Shown: positions 12,283 to 23,266 of the stretch, piece after piece | Numbering within the stretch: the first letter of the stretch is position 1 | Layout of the letters: each line of letters starts with the position of its first letter | Assembly: GCA_025174535.1 (NCBI GenBank) | Contig: JALBUN010000001.1 | Span: forward strand, 3,472,001-3,536,000 | Direction: 5' to 3' | Length of the DNA: 64,000 nt | Source: Cantharellus purpuraceus | Lineage: Eukaryota > Basidiomycota > Agaricomycetes > Cantharellales > Hydnaceae | Program-made: the position numbers and the translations under genes | The notes under the pieces: generated by a model | Seen by the model: only the letters and a program-made list of their open reading frames with translations | Told to the model about the DNA's origin: nothing | The model's database searches: none

Positions 12283-13083
12283 GGTATTTAAGAACTCGCA
12301 GACAGGTTTTCCAGCACTTTTCAGCGCCAAAGACCTCTCGAGCCACTAATAAAAAGATATGAGAAAGCCAATGGTCGTATTTCCCAAATCCCTCGGCCGT
12401 CCTCCTCGAACACTTCTATCAGTTGAATTGTTACCCGGACATACCCCTCCAGGCATCTGGCCTCCAAGACCCACATGAGAACCATCTATCTATCTATTTG
12501 ACATTGTCAGGCAATATTCATTATAGTTCCCCTACTTCATCTGCTGTGTTTGATTTCATGGGGGTTCTGTTGGCCTTTTATTGGCAAAGTTGGAATTATA
12601 GATGTAGTTAGATCAACCCTTCACTAACTGGATACTTTATGCAGAAATTGCATCTAAGTTGTTGTGGTTTATGCGCTTTGACCTAACTTTGACCGCCATG
12701 ATGTCTTATAGCTATACTGTACCATGTGTCTCTGAAATACGCAGTGCAGTATATTCTTCACCCTTTTCCCTGGACATACACGGTTTCTCTAGATATATTG
12801 TCTACACGATAAAGTTTTTCTTCGTCCGTTTTGCGATGATGCGGGCACATCCCAGTTAGGATATCAAAGGAATCAACGGAATTACTTCAAGGCCATACGG
12901 GCAGCGCCGGACTTAAGTTTACACAATTCAGGATCGACACGGGTTTATATTTTTGACAAGTATATGCAAGACGCAGAAGAATTCAAAGAATTGGTAGTAA
13001 AATTACTGTTTATGGTATCGACTTTCGATTGTGACTGGTATGGTGCCGACTCTCCGTTAACCTGCGGATGCTTTAATCCTCTC
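12283..13083. other. Gene-free stretch
   Basis: Nothing convincing was seen on either strand. It is the shared 3' flank of the kinase relic and the minus-strand CS/phosphoesterase gene. Confidence 0.45.
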
Positions 13084-14438
13084 TTACACTGTCACTACCT
13101 TCTGCGGTTGAAACTCGCTCCTCGCTGCCTCGAAACCCTCGTACCCCCTCTGGTTGCTAACTACCCGTACCCCATCCTTCAAAAAGTCTACGCATTTGTG
13201 AGTGTGGCCAAACGCCCATAGTTTGAGAGGTCGTGCCCAACACGGTTGCAAGCTCATTTCTGTTACAAAAGCGCAGCTGAGCTCTGTGTTTTCGTGCTCC
13301 GGCTTTAGTGTACCCTTGGTTGTTGGGCCATGGTGAGTGAAAATCACCACCTGCCGATCGGGCTCGTTCTCCCTGAGGTTTCGACATGTCTCATTTAGCC
13401 ACTCCACGTCTGATAGGTGTGCCGTCCTATAGTCTTCTGGCGTCCAGTTCTCCACGCGCCGAAAATCATTTAGACCTGCCCGCATTACTTCCGCAGCGTG
13501 CGAAGATGGTACATATGACCATAGCGTGCATCCAAGGATCGTTACGCGATCAGTAATGTCGTATCGCGTGCGGTCCATGAAGATAAATGAACCTAGCCGC
13601 TCGCCAGCTGCTCGGAGTTCATCTACCCAACGTATGAACTCAGTGATCTTTACTCGCGCAGCATCCTAGGCAGCAGTCAATGATCAGCACGTTTTAGAAC
13701 GAGCAAGAAACATTTACATAGGTGCTATTATATCCCTCGTGATTACCAAGGACAAAGAAGATGCGCTCGAACCGCGACAGTTGACGGTGGAAAAACTCAA
13801 AAAGGCCAGGTTGTGTGGTAAGACCAATATTGCCTAGGAATGCAAGATTAGACGCGGCTGCAGGAAAGTCAAAGACCTGGTATCCAGGCCCTGAATGCCC
13901 TGTTACAGGCCGCAAGTGAAACTCCAAATGTAAGTCGCTCATTAGCTGGATTGCGACTGGATTAACACATGCGCTTTCTATACGACATAGGACGAATAAG
14001 CGCTTTATCACCGACTGAAAGACCGTGTGGGACGAACCATTTAACTCTTCAATATACGCTTCCTGTGCTGCTTTCGCCTTCTCTGCCGCAAGTTCATCCT
14101 TTGCTTCGATAGTTGTCCACTTTATGCCAGGCTCCTTTTTGCGTAACCGTATCTCTATACGCGTGGGGAGGACTGACACTGTAGATTTACTAGGGAGGAT
14201 TTCATGTTTTAGTTGTTTGAGTGTGAAGGATGCCTTGGTCCCCTCGGGCATACGAAAATCGACCACGAGCTATGTGGAGTGGAATAATGAGCGAAAATGA
14301 TAATATATTGAGTCGAACACAACGCACTGTCTGCGGTTGAACATCTGAGACTAGGTCTTTTGCTCGAATTCGCTTGATCAAGAGGTCGATTACGACTTCG
14401 TGCTGCGACTGGTACCATACATGCCTGACAGGAAACAT
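13084..14438 (-). CDS. CS-domain protein joined to a metallophosphoesterase
   Basis: Exons 14438-14328, 14269-13718 and 13665-13084 give 414 aa in one frame. Residues about 4-95 form a CS (p23/SGT1-like) co-chaperone domain: HVWYQSQHEVVIDL, VLPTRIEIRLRKKEPGIKW. A charged helix follows (about 97-112). Then comes a calcineurin-like phosphoesterase with IQLMSDLHLEF (metal ligands Asp/His near 149-151), GNHE (212-215), THHGPT and GHTH. The usual GD motif reads GN (Asn184), so one metal-bridging aspartate appears lost. An optional in-frame 66-nt intron (gtgata...atccag, about 13952-14017) could remove residues just before the DLH motif. The frame may instead cover two genes, because CS proteins normally carry TPR, CHORD or SGS domains and none is seen. 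Activity and substrate are unknown. Confidence 0.65.
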
Positions 14439-17400
14439 GTGAGCTGCCTATTGTCGTTGGGTTAGAGTGTAAAGGAGACGTGCGTCAAGCAGGACATGAA
14501 AGTTGTCAAGAAGTAAATGACAAATCAATGTTGCAGATAGTAGGAGATCACAGCATTGGGTGAAGTATTGGAACAGAGTGGAGCAACGCGGCTCGCCAAG
14601 AGCCGCCGGTGCCACGGAGACGCTCCACTGCGCTCCACAGATGATAATTTTCTACGCTTTTCTCACAGGCTGCCGAGTGGTTTGTCACCACGACACACAT
14701 GCAAGGACCAACATCAAGAGGTCAAAAATGCATTTGACTACGTAGCATACCGGTTCACTGATAGAGCTTGCGGCGGTATATAAAACAATATATGCGGCCC
14801 GCTTTGGAAATACGACTGGGGGCTGCTAGTCATATACAGTAATCGGCACGGTTAACCAAATATAGTCTCTGGTATTATTGTCATGTCCGTCATGTGCCAC
14901 TCCTGTCTAACCCACTGCAACCCAATTGCTCCTTGCTTGCCCCTAAGCTGTATTGTTTGGACATATCTATTGTTAACCTTTATATGACACACACACATCT
15001 ACTTGACCCCTTTGTTGGCATCGGTGCGTTGGTGTCGGTCGGCAACTTACCATCAACCAGCCAGGTTTTCTTCGCCACCTACCTGGAGCTCGTGGCTTTG
15101 GTGCTTTGTGCTTTATGCATACGAGTTTCGGAATTGGTGATCAGAGAGTCGTGGCAAAATAGCTGTACCAGGACAATCTATTTAAACTTGACTGCATCCG
15201 GAGGGTTGTAATCTGCAAATTTTGTCACCGCATGCATGTAAGGTTGTTTCGCTACTCTCCCTCGTGACCAATCCCCGCGCAATGTTCTGCATTTGCATTC
15301 GTTCTGCTAGAGGGAATGCAAATGGGAGAGCGAGGGGTGACTCGGACACCACTAGAACCAGTGTATCTCGCATGTCGATCCTTGTACAACACTTGCTAAT
15401 TTCCGCTTCTCCAATATACATTCAGGGTTGTGATAGACCTCAACTCACATATACAGTGCCAGTGCATGTCGTGCGACTAAGTGAGCTAATTCCTTCTATG
15501 CCTGCTTCTTAAGCAATAAGGCATCTCTACAGTACTTACAATCAAGGTGCCAAATTCAGCACCGGTCAGATGCCTAATCAATAGCAGCCAATGCATGATG
15601 ATTATCAATCTTGGAACCCAAAAGATCACTAGACGCCAGCACTCGAGAAGTGATGTCACAAACGTGGCACGAAATCAGTAAGAAATTTCAAAACGGAGCT
15701 CGGACCAGTGATAAAGATCAGGGATATGAAATTGACATATTGGACCCGCTACGCCCTCTCATCCACGGTTCGTATTTGCCAGGCCGCCGACACCGGTACT
15801 TCACGCTTATCATGCGATTTGCCACGAGAGTCAGTAATCCGAAAATTGAGATACACCAACATTACAATGACAGTTATCATCCAGAATCGCGGTAAGTTCT
15901 TCCGACTTAGCGGCAAACTGTGGGGATTACTTTACAGCTTCCACAGTACCGGTGCGAGATCCGTGGTGGTGTAGGCAAGTATATTTATGCAACCTGATCA
16001 TATTAACCACGAGATTATTCTGAGTTCCTGCCACCGCCGTCAGTGAAGACTTTCGGGACAAAGAGGAGAGAAATCGAGCATCCGGTGCACAAGCGCTCAT
16101 TGTGAATCTCCCCAGGGAATAAACAGTCATGTAGTCTTTTTGAACAGCACAATCATTCAAGCTCTCAAGTCCAGGACTTCGGTCTATTCCTCTTCTCGTG
16201 GGCACTCCGAGGTTAGGGGTAATGTTGCCAACACTAGTACGATTGGAGACATGAGGCAAATAGACAGGTCCTATGACTTATCGGCAATCCCATCTAACCT
16301 CAATAATGCAGCGGCAGCACAGTCACGGACTCACTTCAGGGTCTCATCGATCATTTGTCTCATCATACGTCAACAATTGGTCAAGATATATGTTCCCATT
16401 TCGGTATACTCCGCTCCAACCGGTTTGTAGCGCATTTGTGAATGAGTCGTGAATGTAGGCAGGACGCGGATAACAGGAATGTACTAATGCACGTTGAGGT
16501 CAGGCTTGCTGATATCGCATGTATCAAATGGTTGTCATCTCGTGGTAATGTGGCATGACTGCCTCATACTGTCTCGTAGGCCGATTCATTGAATGCACAA
16601 GGCAAGTAATGTGTATCTCAAGGCGAGGGGGGTCTATATGGTAATGATGTCACCTTTTGATCTGTTTTGGCGCACGCCTGCACCAGCTAGTTGCATTCTA
16701 CCTTCACACTCCATTCCTATTAACCAGTTAACCGGCTATTACAATAGCCATCACCGCTTACAAAAAACTGAACCTAGGTACCCTCTCTCCATGACTGCCA
16801 CAGGTCGCTTAGAGCAGACGATGGAGCCTCCAGAATGATCCCTGAGCTCACGCTAGCCAATGTTGCCAGAGTGCATGCATTTGGAGCCTGACTTAACAGT
16901 TAAATAGCAGGCATTCCCAGCCTGAAAAGGCTCTACTGCGTTCTCCCTTGGAGGTCTAAGGGCTTTTCTATCGACATAGCCATTCGTACCTCATCATGGA
17001 GCTATTGACACACTCCTGGACGACGTTCGGTGATTATGTCTCCCATGAAAAGCTGCTTGTTACATTGGTGACCTAGGTTCGCATATGGATTGGCTCTAAA
17101 TCCGACTGTGTGATGTACACAGCCAGCTCTTGCATGACAAGGGCATACTGCGTTCAGCCTCCTTCCCCGTTTCTTTGTCGTTCACGAATGTTACATGCCT
17201 TTGCTGGCCCCTGGCACGTCAATGTCCAACGTATCACACGACAGCTCGCTAGATAGATGAAGGCAGCTTGTGTCTGTGCTCATGTTTTGGTATCCTCATT
17301 ATTGTAGTTTCTCATGTTCGGTGAGTGTTTTATTAGGTCGTCTGTATCATGCATGGCCAGGACGTGAAGAACAATGCCTCTTCTGGTATAATTTCCTTAG

Positions 17401-17635
17401 GCTTGTCCCGCTAATCCTCGAGTTATCCATGATGGATTCTACATTCCGAGAAACGTCTCCAAATCTGGGACAGTAGTGCATTGACAAATGTATAACTTCC
17501 ATAATTGGGGCATACGCTCTGCTGATGCCAACATGGGCGAATGTTTGAGCTCCATGCATATAGAGATCTAGAAGAGGTACATCATATTCAAAGTCGGAAA
17601 CATGATGTACAGCGCAAATATCTGGATAGGAATGC
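14439..17635. other. Gene-poor 3.2-kb stretch
   Basis: No protein domain or RNA gene was recognised on either strand. A short GC-rich patch at about 14575-14640 shares the motif GTGGAGCAACG and inverted GCTCCAC blocks with the TIR element at 497-935 and may be a decayed relative. The remainder shows only short random-looking frames. Confidence 0.45.
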
Positions 17636-18640
17636 TTAGAGTTTGATATCTACCTCTTTCGGCTCAAAGACGATAGCTTTTCCAGTCTTCTCCCAAGCAT
17701 CGGCGCCGTCAGCTACTTCGTAATCGAAGTCTAAGTAACTCTTCCTGTGTTCCTTCCTTCCCTCCGTATTCATCCCGCAAGCTTGATCGCGGCTTTTGAT
17801 GAGTCCAGGGTTGCCTTGGCCTTCACCCGTCCAGGACATCATGAGGTTTGGAGGACCAATTGGGAAGTCAGGATGCAAGTCGATAGCCCAAGTATGAATG
17901 GTCTTCCCATAGGTCTTGTGCAAAACGTTCATGACAGGGTCACCCACTTTGAGTTTGGTTGACTCTGGGAGGCCGTCTTTGAACTAAATTGGACATATGA
18001 CCAAAGATCCCCAATGTAGAGTTCTTTGCATACCTTGAATTGAAGGACACCACTCTCGACCTAAAGTCAAAGTATAGGTAAGCACATATTTAAATTGCTC
18101 AATAATACCTCAAATTTGTGAGAGTGCCAGTATCTCTTTTCTTCTGCAGGCAGCGTCTTGAAAGTCTGACAATAAGCAAAAATCAAACAAATAAGTATGG
18201 CCACTGGCATAAGTTGCATGACAGGCCTCTACCTCCTCTGACACAATGTACTCAATTCCGATCAACCTTGCAGTGGACTCATCTGAGTCGTAAATGATGC
18301 ATTGATGAAATAAGTTAGACGGTCTGCCAGTTGGAGTTGTAACGATACACTTCACAACGGGAACAGAGACGTACTTGATGCAAGTGCAGTAGTGGTGACT
18401 TTCTGGGAGACCCAAAGCATTAGTCACAATATATATGCTTGCAGGTAAGTAATGCAACACTTACCAACCTGACGAGTGTGGTCCTGTCTGTATGGGGACC
18501 CCATGAGTGGCGAAATCATAATGCGACACAAGTAATTCTCACGCGTATACATGGAACGCGCAAAGCTGCTGGTGAATACCCTTGAGTGGCTTGAGGCTCA
18601 GATGTTCAGCTGAGAGACATCTAGAGTGATCGTGAGACAT
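17636..18640 (-). CDS. OBAP / DUF1264 family protein
   Basis: The family is named after oil-body-associated proteins of plants; the fungal role is unclear. Seven exons fit: 18640-18543, 18487-18465, 18402-18375, 18323-18233, 18165-18109, 18060-18034 and 17983-17636, giving 223 aa. Recognisable blocks are LCAFHVYAQDHTRQVESHHYC (split over three exons), HQCIIYDSDESTARLIGIEYIVS, FKTLPAEEKRYWHSHKFEV and KTYGKTIHTWAIDLHPDFP followed by GPPNLMMSW. All are in the family order. No signal peptide or membrane segment is seen. Alternative acceptors exist at exon 2, but only 18487 restores the conserved frame. Confidence 0.87.
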
Positions 18641-20754
18641 AATGCGGGGAGAAAAAGCAGTGGAGGATTGGGTTAAATGGGCTTCGAGTCGGGCAATGTC
18701 CAGGTGTCACTTATCCTACATTTGTAGAGTTTATGGTGCCTACAGGCATCAATCCGGAAGATCATGACCGGAAGATGTATTAGAAGCTCAGGGATGGAAC
18801 AACTACGGGCCAATAAATTAAACGGCAAGAGGGGTCTTGGGCTTAAAAGGGGCTTATGTGACGGCTGAAGTGGAAGTGACAGCGGAAGCGTGTGCAGTTG
18901 GTGAAAGACCACGCTCCTGAGCAATCTCAGCATACAGAGGGACCGCATGAGACATCCAAGGATTTAAGTCGAATAGATCATGAGAATCTACGGTGGGGGC
19001 ATTGAGTGTCAATAGGAGATATAGTGAAGGAGGGGTTTGGGGGAGTTAAGCAGGTTCAGAACGACGGGTGGATATCCAGTGAGAATCGACACGTCTCAAA
19101 ACGGACAAAATCGCATGAACAACACAACCCCAAACTAGTCTGAGGACTTACTCCAATTTGGCGCTTTGTACGCAGGATAGCACCAGCTCCGTGTAAATCA
19201 TCTTCAGTAGTAGCTAGTAACCTCTAGTAACATCATTCACCGCGTTTTGTGGGTAGCAATTAATTGTCCGAATACCTTAGGATAGCCGTGTTTATTGTGG
19301 AATGGAATCTTGAGGACTATTTAGCCCGAGTCTATGGATCATGAAGAGATCCGCATAGTTCACAAGAGGCTTTCATTCTAGACCCAATCGGTGGTCTGTG
19401 CAGTTTCTTTGCATCATAATTATTTACCTATGTGGTGTACGACTGTGTCTTGTACTTAGCACTGTAGGAAGAGAATACACTTCTCTGCAGTCCCGTGGGG
19501 ACTGTTAAAAAGTGTGGGAAACGCTCCAAACCAGTGATTGAGTACTGGTCTAAAGTGCAGTTGGCGAGGATGCGGAGAGGTCGGCAAGCACTGATGCGCA
19601 GTAGGAGAAATGAATACGAAAAGTACATTTTTGGTCTGATCATGAGTTCAAATATTGCTTCTTTTAAGTCCAAGTTTATCATGTAGCACTGGTTTAAAGA
19701 AATTAATATACTGGTTCAGACTATATGATACTGGTATAGACACCGCCAAACGGCCATTCTTTGTCATCTGCATCATAAGACAACATCAATACAACACACA
19801 GGGTAAAAGTAGGGAACAGGGAATACTGCCGGAAACCTGCAGCCTGAAGACAGCACTGTTGGATTATAGGCTCCATTGTGAGTCCTATCTGCCAAGTTCC
19901 TCCTATAGGAATGGAGTGATCATGAGGTGTGGGGGTGATGGGGACTGTGGGCCATCACGCATGGTTGCAACATCTCTGCAACACATACAGCTGAGGGGGA
20001 CACTCTTGAACTGGGAAGAACTAGAACAAAGAAACATGGCGGGAGCACGGTGGGAAACGTTAAACGGTGGGTCACATGTGTCGATGTCGGAAGGCATATA
20101 CACCAGCCAGGGCGTGTGGGAGGGAGGGACTGTATATGTGGCTGAGATCGACTCATTCTGTGGTTAGAGTCAGCTCAGCTCGGTCGGAACAGGGCGGGGT
20201 ATCATGTGCGGGAAGCACCGCATATTCGCGAGGTGTGGCTCATCTACGCTTCTCGAACGCACATCAAAGCACAGTATGATGGAGGTAGATCATTGTTGAT
20301 TGCAGGGGAGACGGTTCCAATAACATAAAGTGTCCAAAAATCGTAGTTGGCCAAGGCACAAGCACAAGCGTTAGATAGCGCCACGGCGAGGTTGGATGAT
20401 CTTGCCATGTGGCATTTCTGAATGAAGTCCTCCATGGGGCTTGAATGCGGATTCCTGCAGTCAGATTCTTTCCATTGACTTAGGGTTGATTGTCGATAAC
20501 TTCTGAGTCTCATCATGGGCGTGTCGAATGCCTAACAGTGATGGACTTGGGCCGTACACAATGCTCTTGGACCTGTCAGCGTTAACCATTGGAATGGTAT
20601 ATGACATTCTTGCCATAAAGTGTGTACAACTCATGGTAGTCCATACCTCCTAGCCAGGTGTGAACATGCCTGTGTTCCTTCAGGTTGGGGAAAAGATCCT
20701 CACTGTTTAAGTGATGCATCTGCTAACACATGTTGTTGGATATTTTATTGAGCC
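18641..20754. other. Gene-free stretch before the transposon block
   Basis: No credible gene. The OBAP promoter must lie at its left end. Frames near 19655-20170 are open, but their residues are of random-looking composition and match nothing I know. Confidence 0.4.
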
Positions 20755-21425
20755 TCAAGCTGTGAGCATCAGGATGAGCAGCTGGGGGAGGGAGGAAGGT
20801 GAAGTTAGACGGAGTCCATGGTGTTTCCACACATAGTCACAGAAGAGTCGTGCAATCCCTATGGAATTAATGTCAGGGGTGGTAGGGATCACATGTGCTC
20901 GTTTGGAGAGTTGGTCCACAACAACAAGAAGTGCATCGTAGCCATGGCTAGTGGGTAACTCCACAATTAAGTCAATGGATATCACTTGCCATCTTTGGTC
21001 TGGGACATGATTAGGTAGGAGTTTACCCATAGGAGCAGCTGGGAAGGTTTTGGTCTGATTGCAAAGATCACAGCCCTTTATGTACTTTGCAATATATCAT
21101 CCAATTCATTCATGGAATTGTGGTGATTTAGAGTTTGCCCTAACACCATAATTTTGCAGGTTCCAAAACAGCAGAACTGCAACAACAGAGATGAAAAGGT
21201 TGTGAAAGCTCTCAAGGAACTCGGTTCTTCTGGAAACCTATGAGGACAGGAATGGACCAAGGAGAATGGACTCATTCTCTATCATGGCAAGGTGTATGTA
21301 TGTTCCCCTTGACTTAAAACTGTGCCATGATATTGTAAGGGCACACCATGATACTCACATCACAGGTCACCCTGGTCACTGGAGGACAACAGAGCTTGTA
21401 TCACACAGCTACTGGTGGCCTGGAA
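20755..21425 (-). pseudogene. Gypsy-A integrase fragment with internal inversion
   Basis: The minus strand at 20755-21104 encodes the core of a Ty3/gypsy integrase (VPDQRWQVISIDLIVELP, LLVVVDQLSKRAHVIPTT), matching 34070-34280 of the full Gypsy-A copy. The next block, 21105-21425, carries the preceding part of the same gene (HHDTHITGHPG, SYWWPG) on the opposite strand, together with the first 66 bp of LTR-E. Flipping 21105-21425 makes both the integrase and LTR-E continuous with a single mismatch at the junction, so a local inversion is the simplest explanation. Non-functional. Confidence 0.75.
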
Positions 21426-21838
21426 CAGCTGAGAAGAATATCAAACCCTGCTGCAGCACAACTCCAGAAACGATTTAACGTTTGTACTTTGGTTACAATC
21501 CCTTGTATTGGTCAATGCAGACTATATGCAGAAAAGTAATACATTTCTTAGCAGCAAGAAGACTTCCAGAGTCTAGAGTTCATGGATGCTTAGGGGTCCA
21601 GATATTCCAAAAAGAGGGGAATGCACTTAGAGGCTAAAGGAAGTAGGTGGATGAATCCAACTGTCCAACCAGTGGCACTCTGAAGCAGGTAACAGCGATG
21701 TGTGAAGTAGGCTAGCAACTGCTTCACACAAGTTCAAGCTTCATGCTCTGCAAAGGCAGTACACACTAGTTACTTAAACAAGAGCACTAATGGCAGGACT
21801 ATCGACAGACAATCTCACCCTGTGGATTTGTAGTCACA
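21426..21838 (+). mobile_element. Truncated LTR-E fragment
   Basis: It matches the LTR-E solo copies at 38522, 57455 and 61366 from the motif CAGCTGAGAAGAAT onward, and stops near the motif GTAGTCAC about 400 bp in. Its first 66 bp lie inverted at 21105-21170. The 3' kilobase is missing. Confidence 0.7.
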
Positions 21839-22046
21839 TTGACGAGCCAGGATGCATCGAGGATGTATATCAAACCACTCTGACAGTCCAACTCCGCCAG
21901 CATCTTTTCATATCAAACTTTTAAATAGCACCGCAACTCCCTCTCCACCCCAGTCTCTAATTCTAGCCATCAATTGTCACTTGTGTTTCATCGCCATTGA
22001 TCATTATCAGCCTTCTATTCACACTAATCCTTTCATCATCATTCAC

Positions 22047-22481
22047 ATGGCTTCCAATTCTATTCCCCTCTCCAACATCTCTTCTAATGATATGTCACAC
22101 TGGTCTCTGGACACAGAGGACTATCAAAAATATGCCGAGCTCCATGGGCATGTTAAGCCACCTCCATGTGTCAAAATACTTCCAAAACTCTTTCAACGTC
22201 CAAGATCCCCACCATGTCTCTCTTATGCCATTGGTGATCCTATATTCTTTCACGATTCCGTTGAACCATATACATTCCTTGGCATTTCGCCTCTATATTG
22301 TAACACAGATAGAAGAGTCGAATGTGAGGTAGAGTTTCAGTCACCATCGCTGACCTATCCTCCCACTTCAATCCGACTCAGGTTACATCATGTCAGGCAA
22401 AGGGACCAAATACCCTTGGAACAGGATACCATATGGAGACAGATCACTAAGACAATAAGGAGTATTTGTTGTGGATGCTGA
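22047..22481 (+). CDS. Gypsy-D ORF3, unknown function
   Basis: 144 aa from the ATG at 22047; the frame is open from 21852. It lies just before an LTR, in the same place as the 145-aa ORF3 of Gypsy-A. The two share a motif of the form Y-x-IGDP-x-F followed by PY-x-F-x-G, and a C-terminal block (DTIWRQITKTIRSICCGC against ALLWQRVRRDLAECFRVC). No signal peptide or clear membrane segment is seen. I do not recognise the family. It is not an envelope protein by any feature I can see. Conserved length and position suggest a real retroelement gene. Confidence 0.55.
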   Translation: MASNSIPLSNISSNDMSHWSLDTEDYQKYAELHGHVKPPPCVKILPKLFQRPRSPPCLSYAIGDPIFFHDSVEPYTFLGISPLYCNTDRRVECEVEFQSPSLTYPPTSIRLRLHHVRQRDQIPLEQDTIWRQITKTIRSICCGC

Positions 22482-22547
22482 CTGAAGTCCTCATGTGACT
22501 CAGGGTCAATTTACCTTTGGAGCTGTAGGGAAGATGGTATTGGTGGA

Positions 22548-23266
22548 TGTTTCTATTGTTCTTTTATATGACTCACCCCTGTTTCATCTTTTAATTCATT
22601 CATACATGACTTACTCATCCTTGTTCTATTTTTGGTTCTTTTATTACTCATCACCTCCTATTCTTACAAAGATTACCCCTATCTGTCGCTTCATTTCTCC
22701 ATGATTTCCCCATTAGTAGTTCAACTTCACACGCTTTGTCAGCTGGCTTGGTCAGCATTTCTTGCATCATATCACATCATTTGCTCCTCATATTGTCATT
22801 GTGCCCTGGGGATTTGTATATAAAAGGGTGCTAGTTTTTGCCTTTGGAATCAATCAACAAGTTTTCAGCCAATGCTCTAAAGTCAAAGTCCACACTGTAA
22901 GTCTACACTCTATGCTCTATATCACAATCCATCAGCTCTACACTGAGGCAAAGCACCTTGGTTCAATGATCAGATTTCCCTCCGCCACCGAGAGGTTGCA
23001 TCTCCTGAAACCAGCTTTCGCATACCTCCCAACCGGGCTCTCCATTGTCATCCAGTCACAGAGCATGATCACCCATCTGGACCATCCTTTTTGCTCCCCA
23101 TCCTCCTCCAATCACAGAGCACTATTACACTTACCCATTACTCAGTGCTATCCCTACCCCTCGACCTGATTGTTCTTTGGTGTGCTGAACAACTGCATTA
23201 CACACTGTCTGTTTGCTAGGACCGTTGCGTGCAGGCTTATAGGATCTATTCCATAAGTGAACCGAC
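22548..23266 (+). repeat. Gypsy-D LTR
   Basis: It begins TGTTTCTATT after a purine-rich stretch and ends GAACCGACA, with a TATATAAAAG core promoter motif near 22817. A second copy, lacking the first 130 bp or so, lies at 51995-52539. The left boundary is inferred from TG and the purine tract and is less certain than the right. The right boundary abuts a truncated Gypsy-B integrase at 23267. Confidence 0.6.

Noticed and set aside
14575..14640. Second copy of the MITE at 497-935
   Set aside because: Only short GC-rich motifs are shared; the terminal repeats are absent.
19655..20167. 170-residue plus-strand ORF as a gene
   Set aside because: No recognisable motif, skewed random-looking composition, and competing open frames on the other strand.
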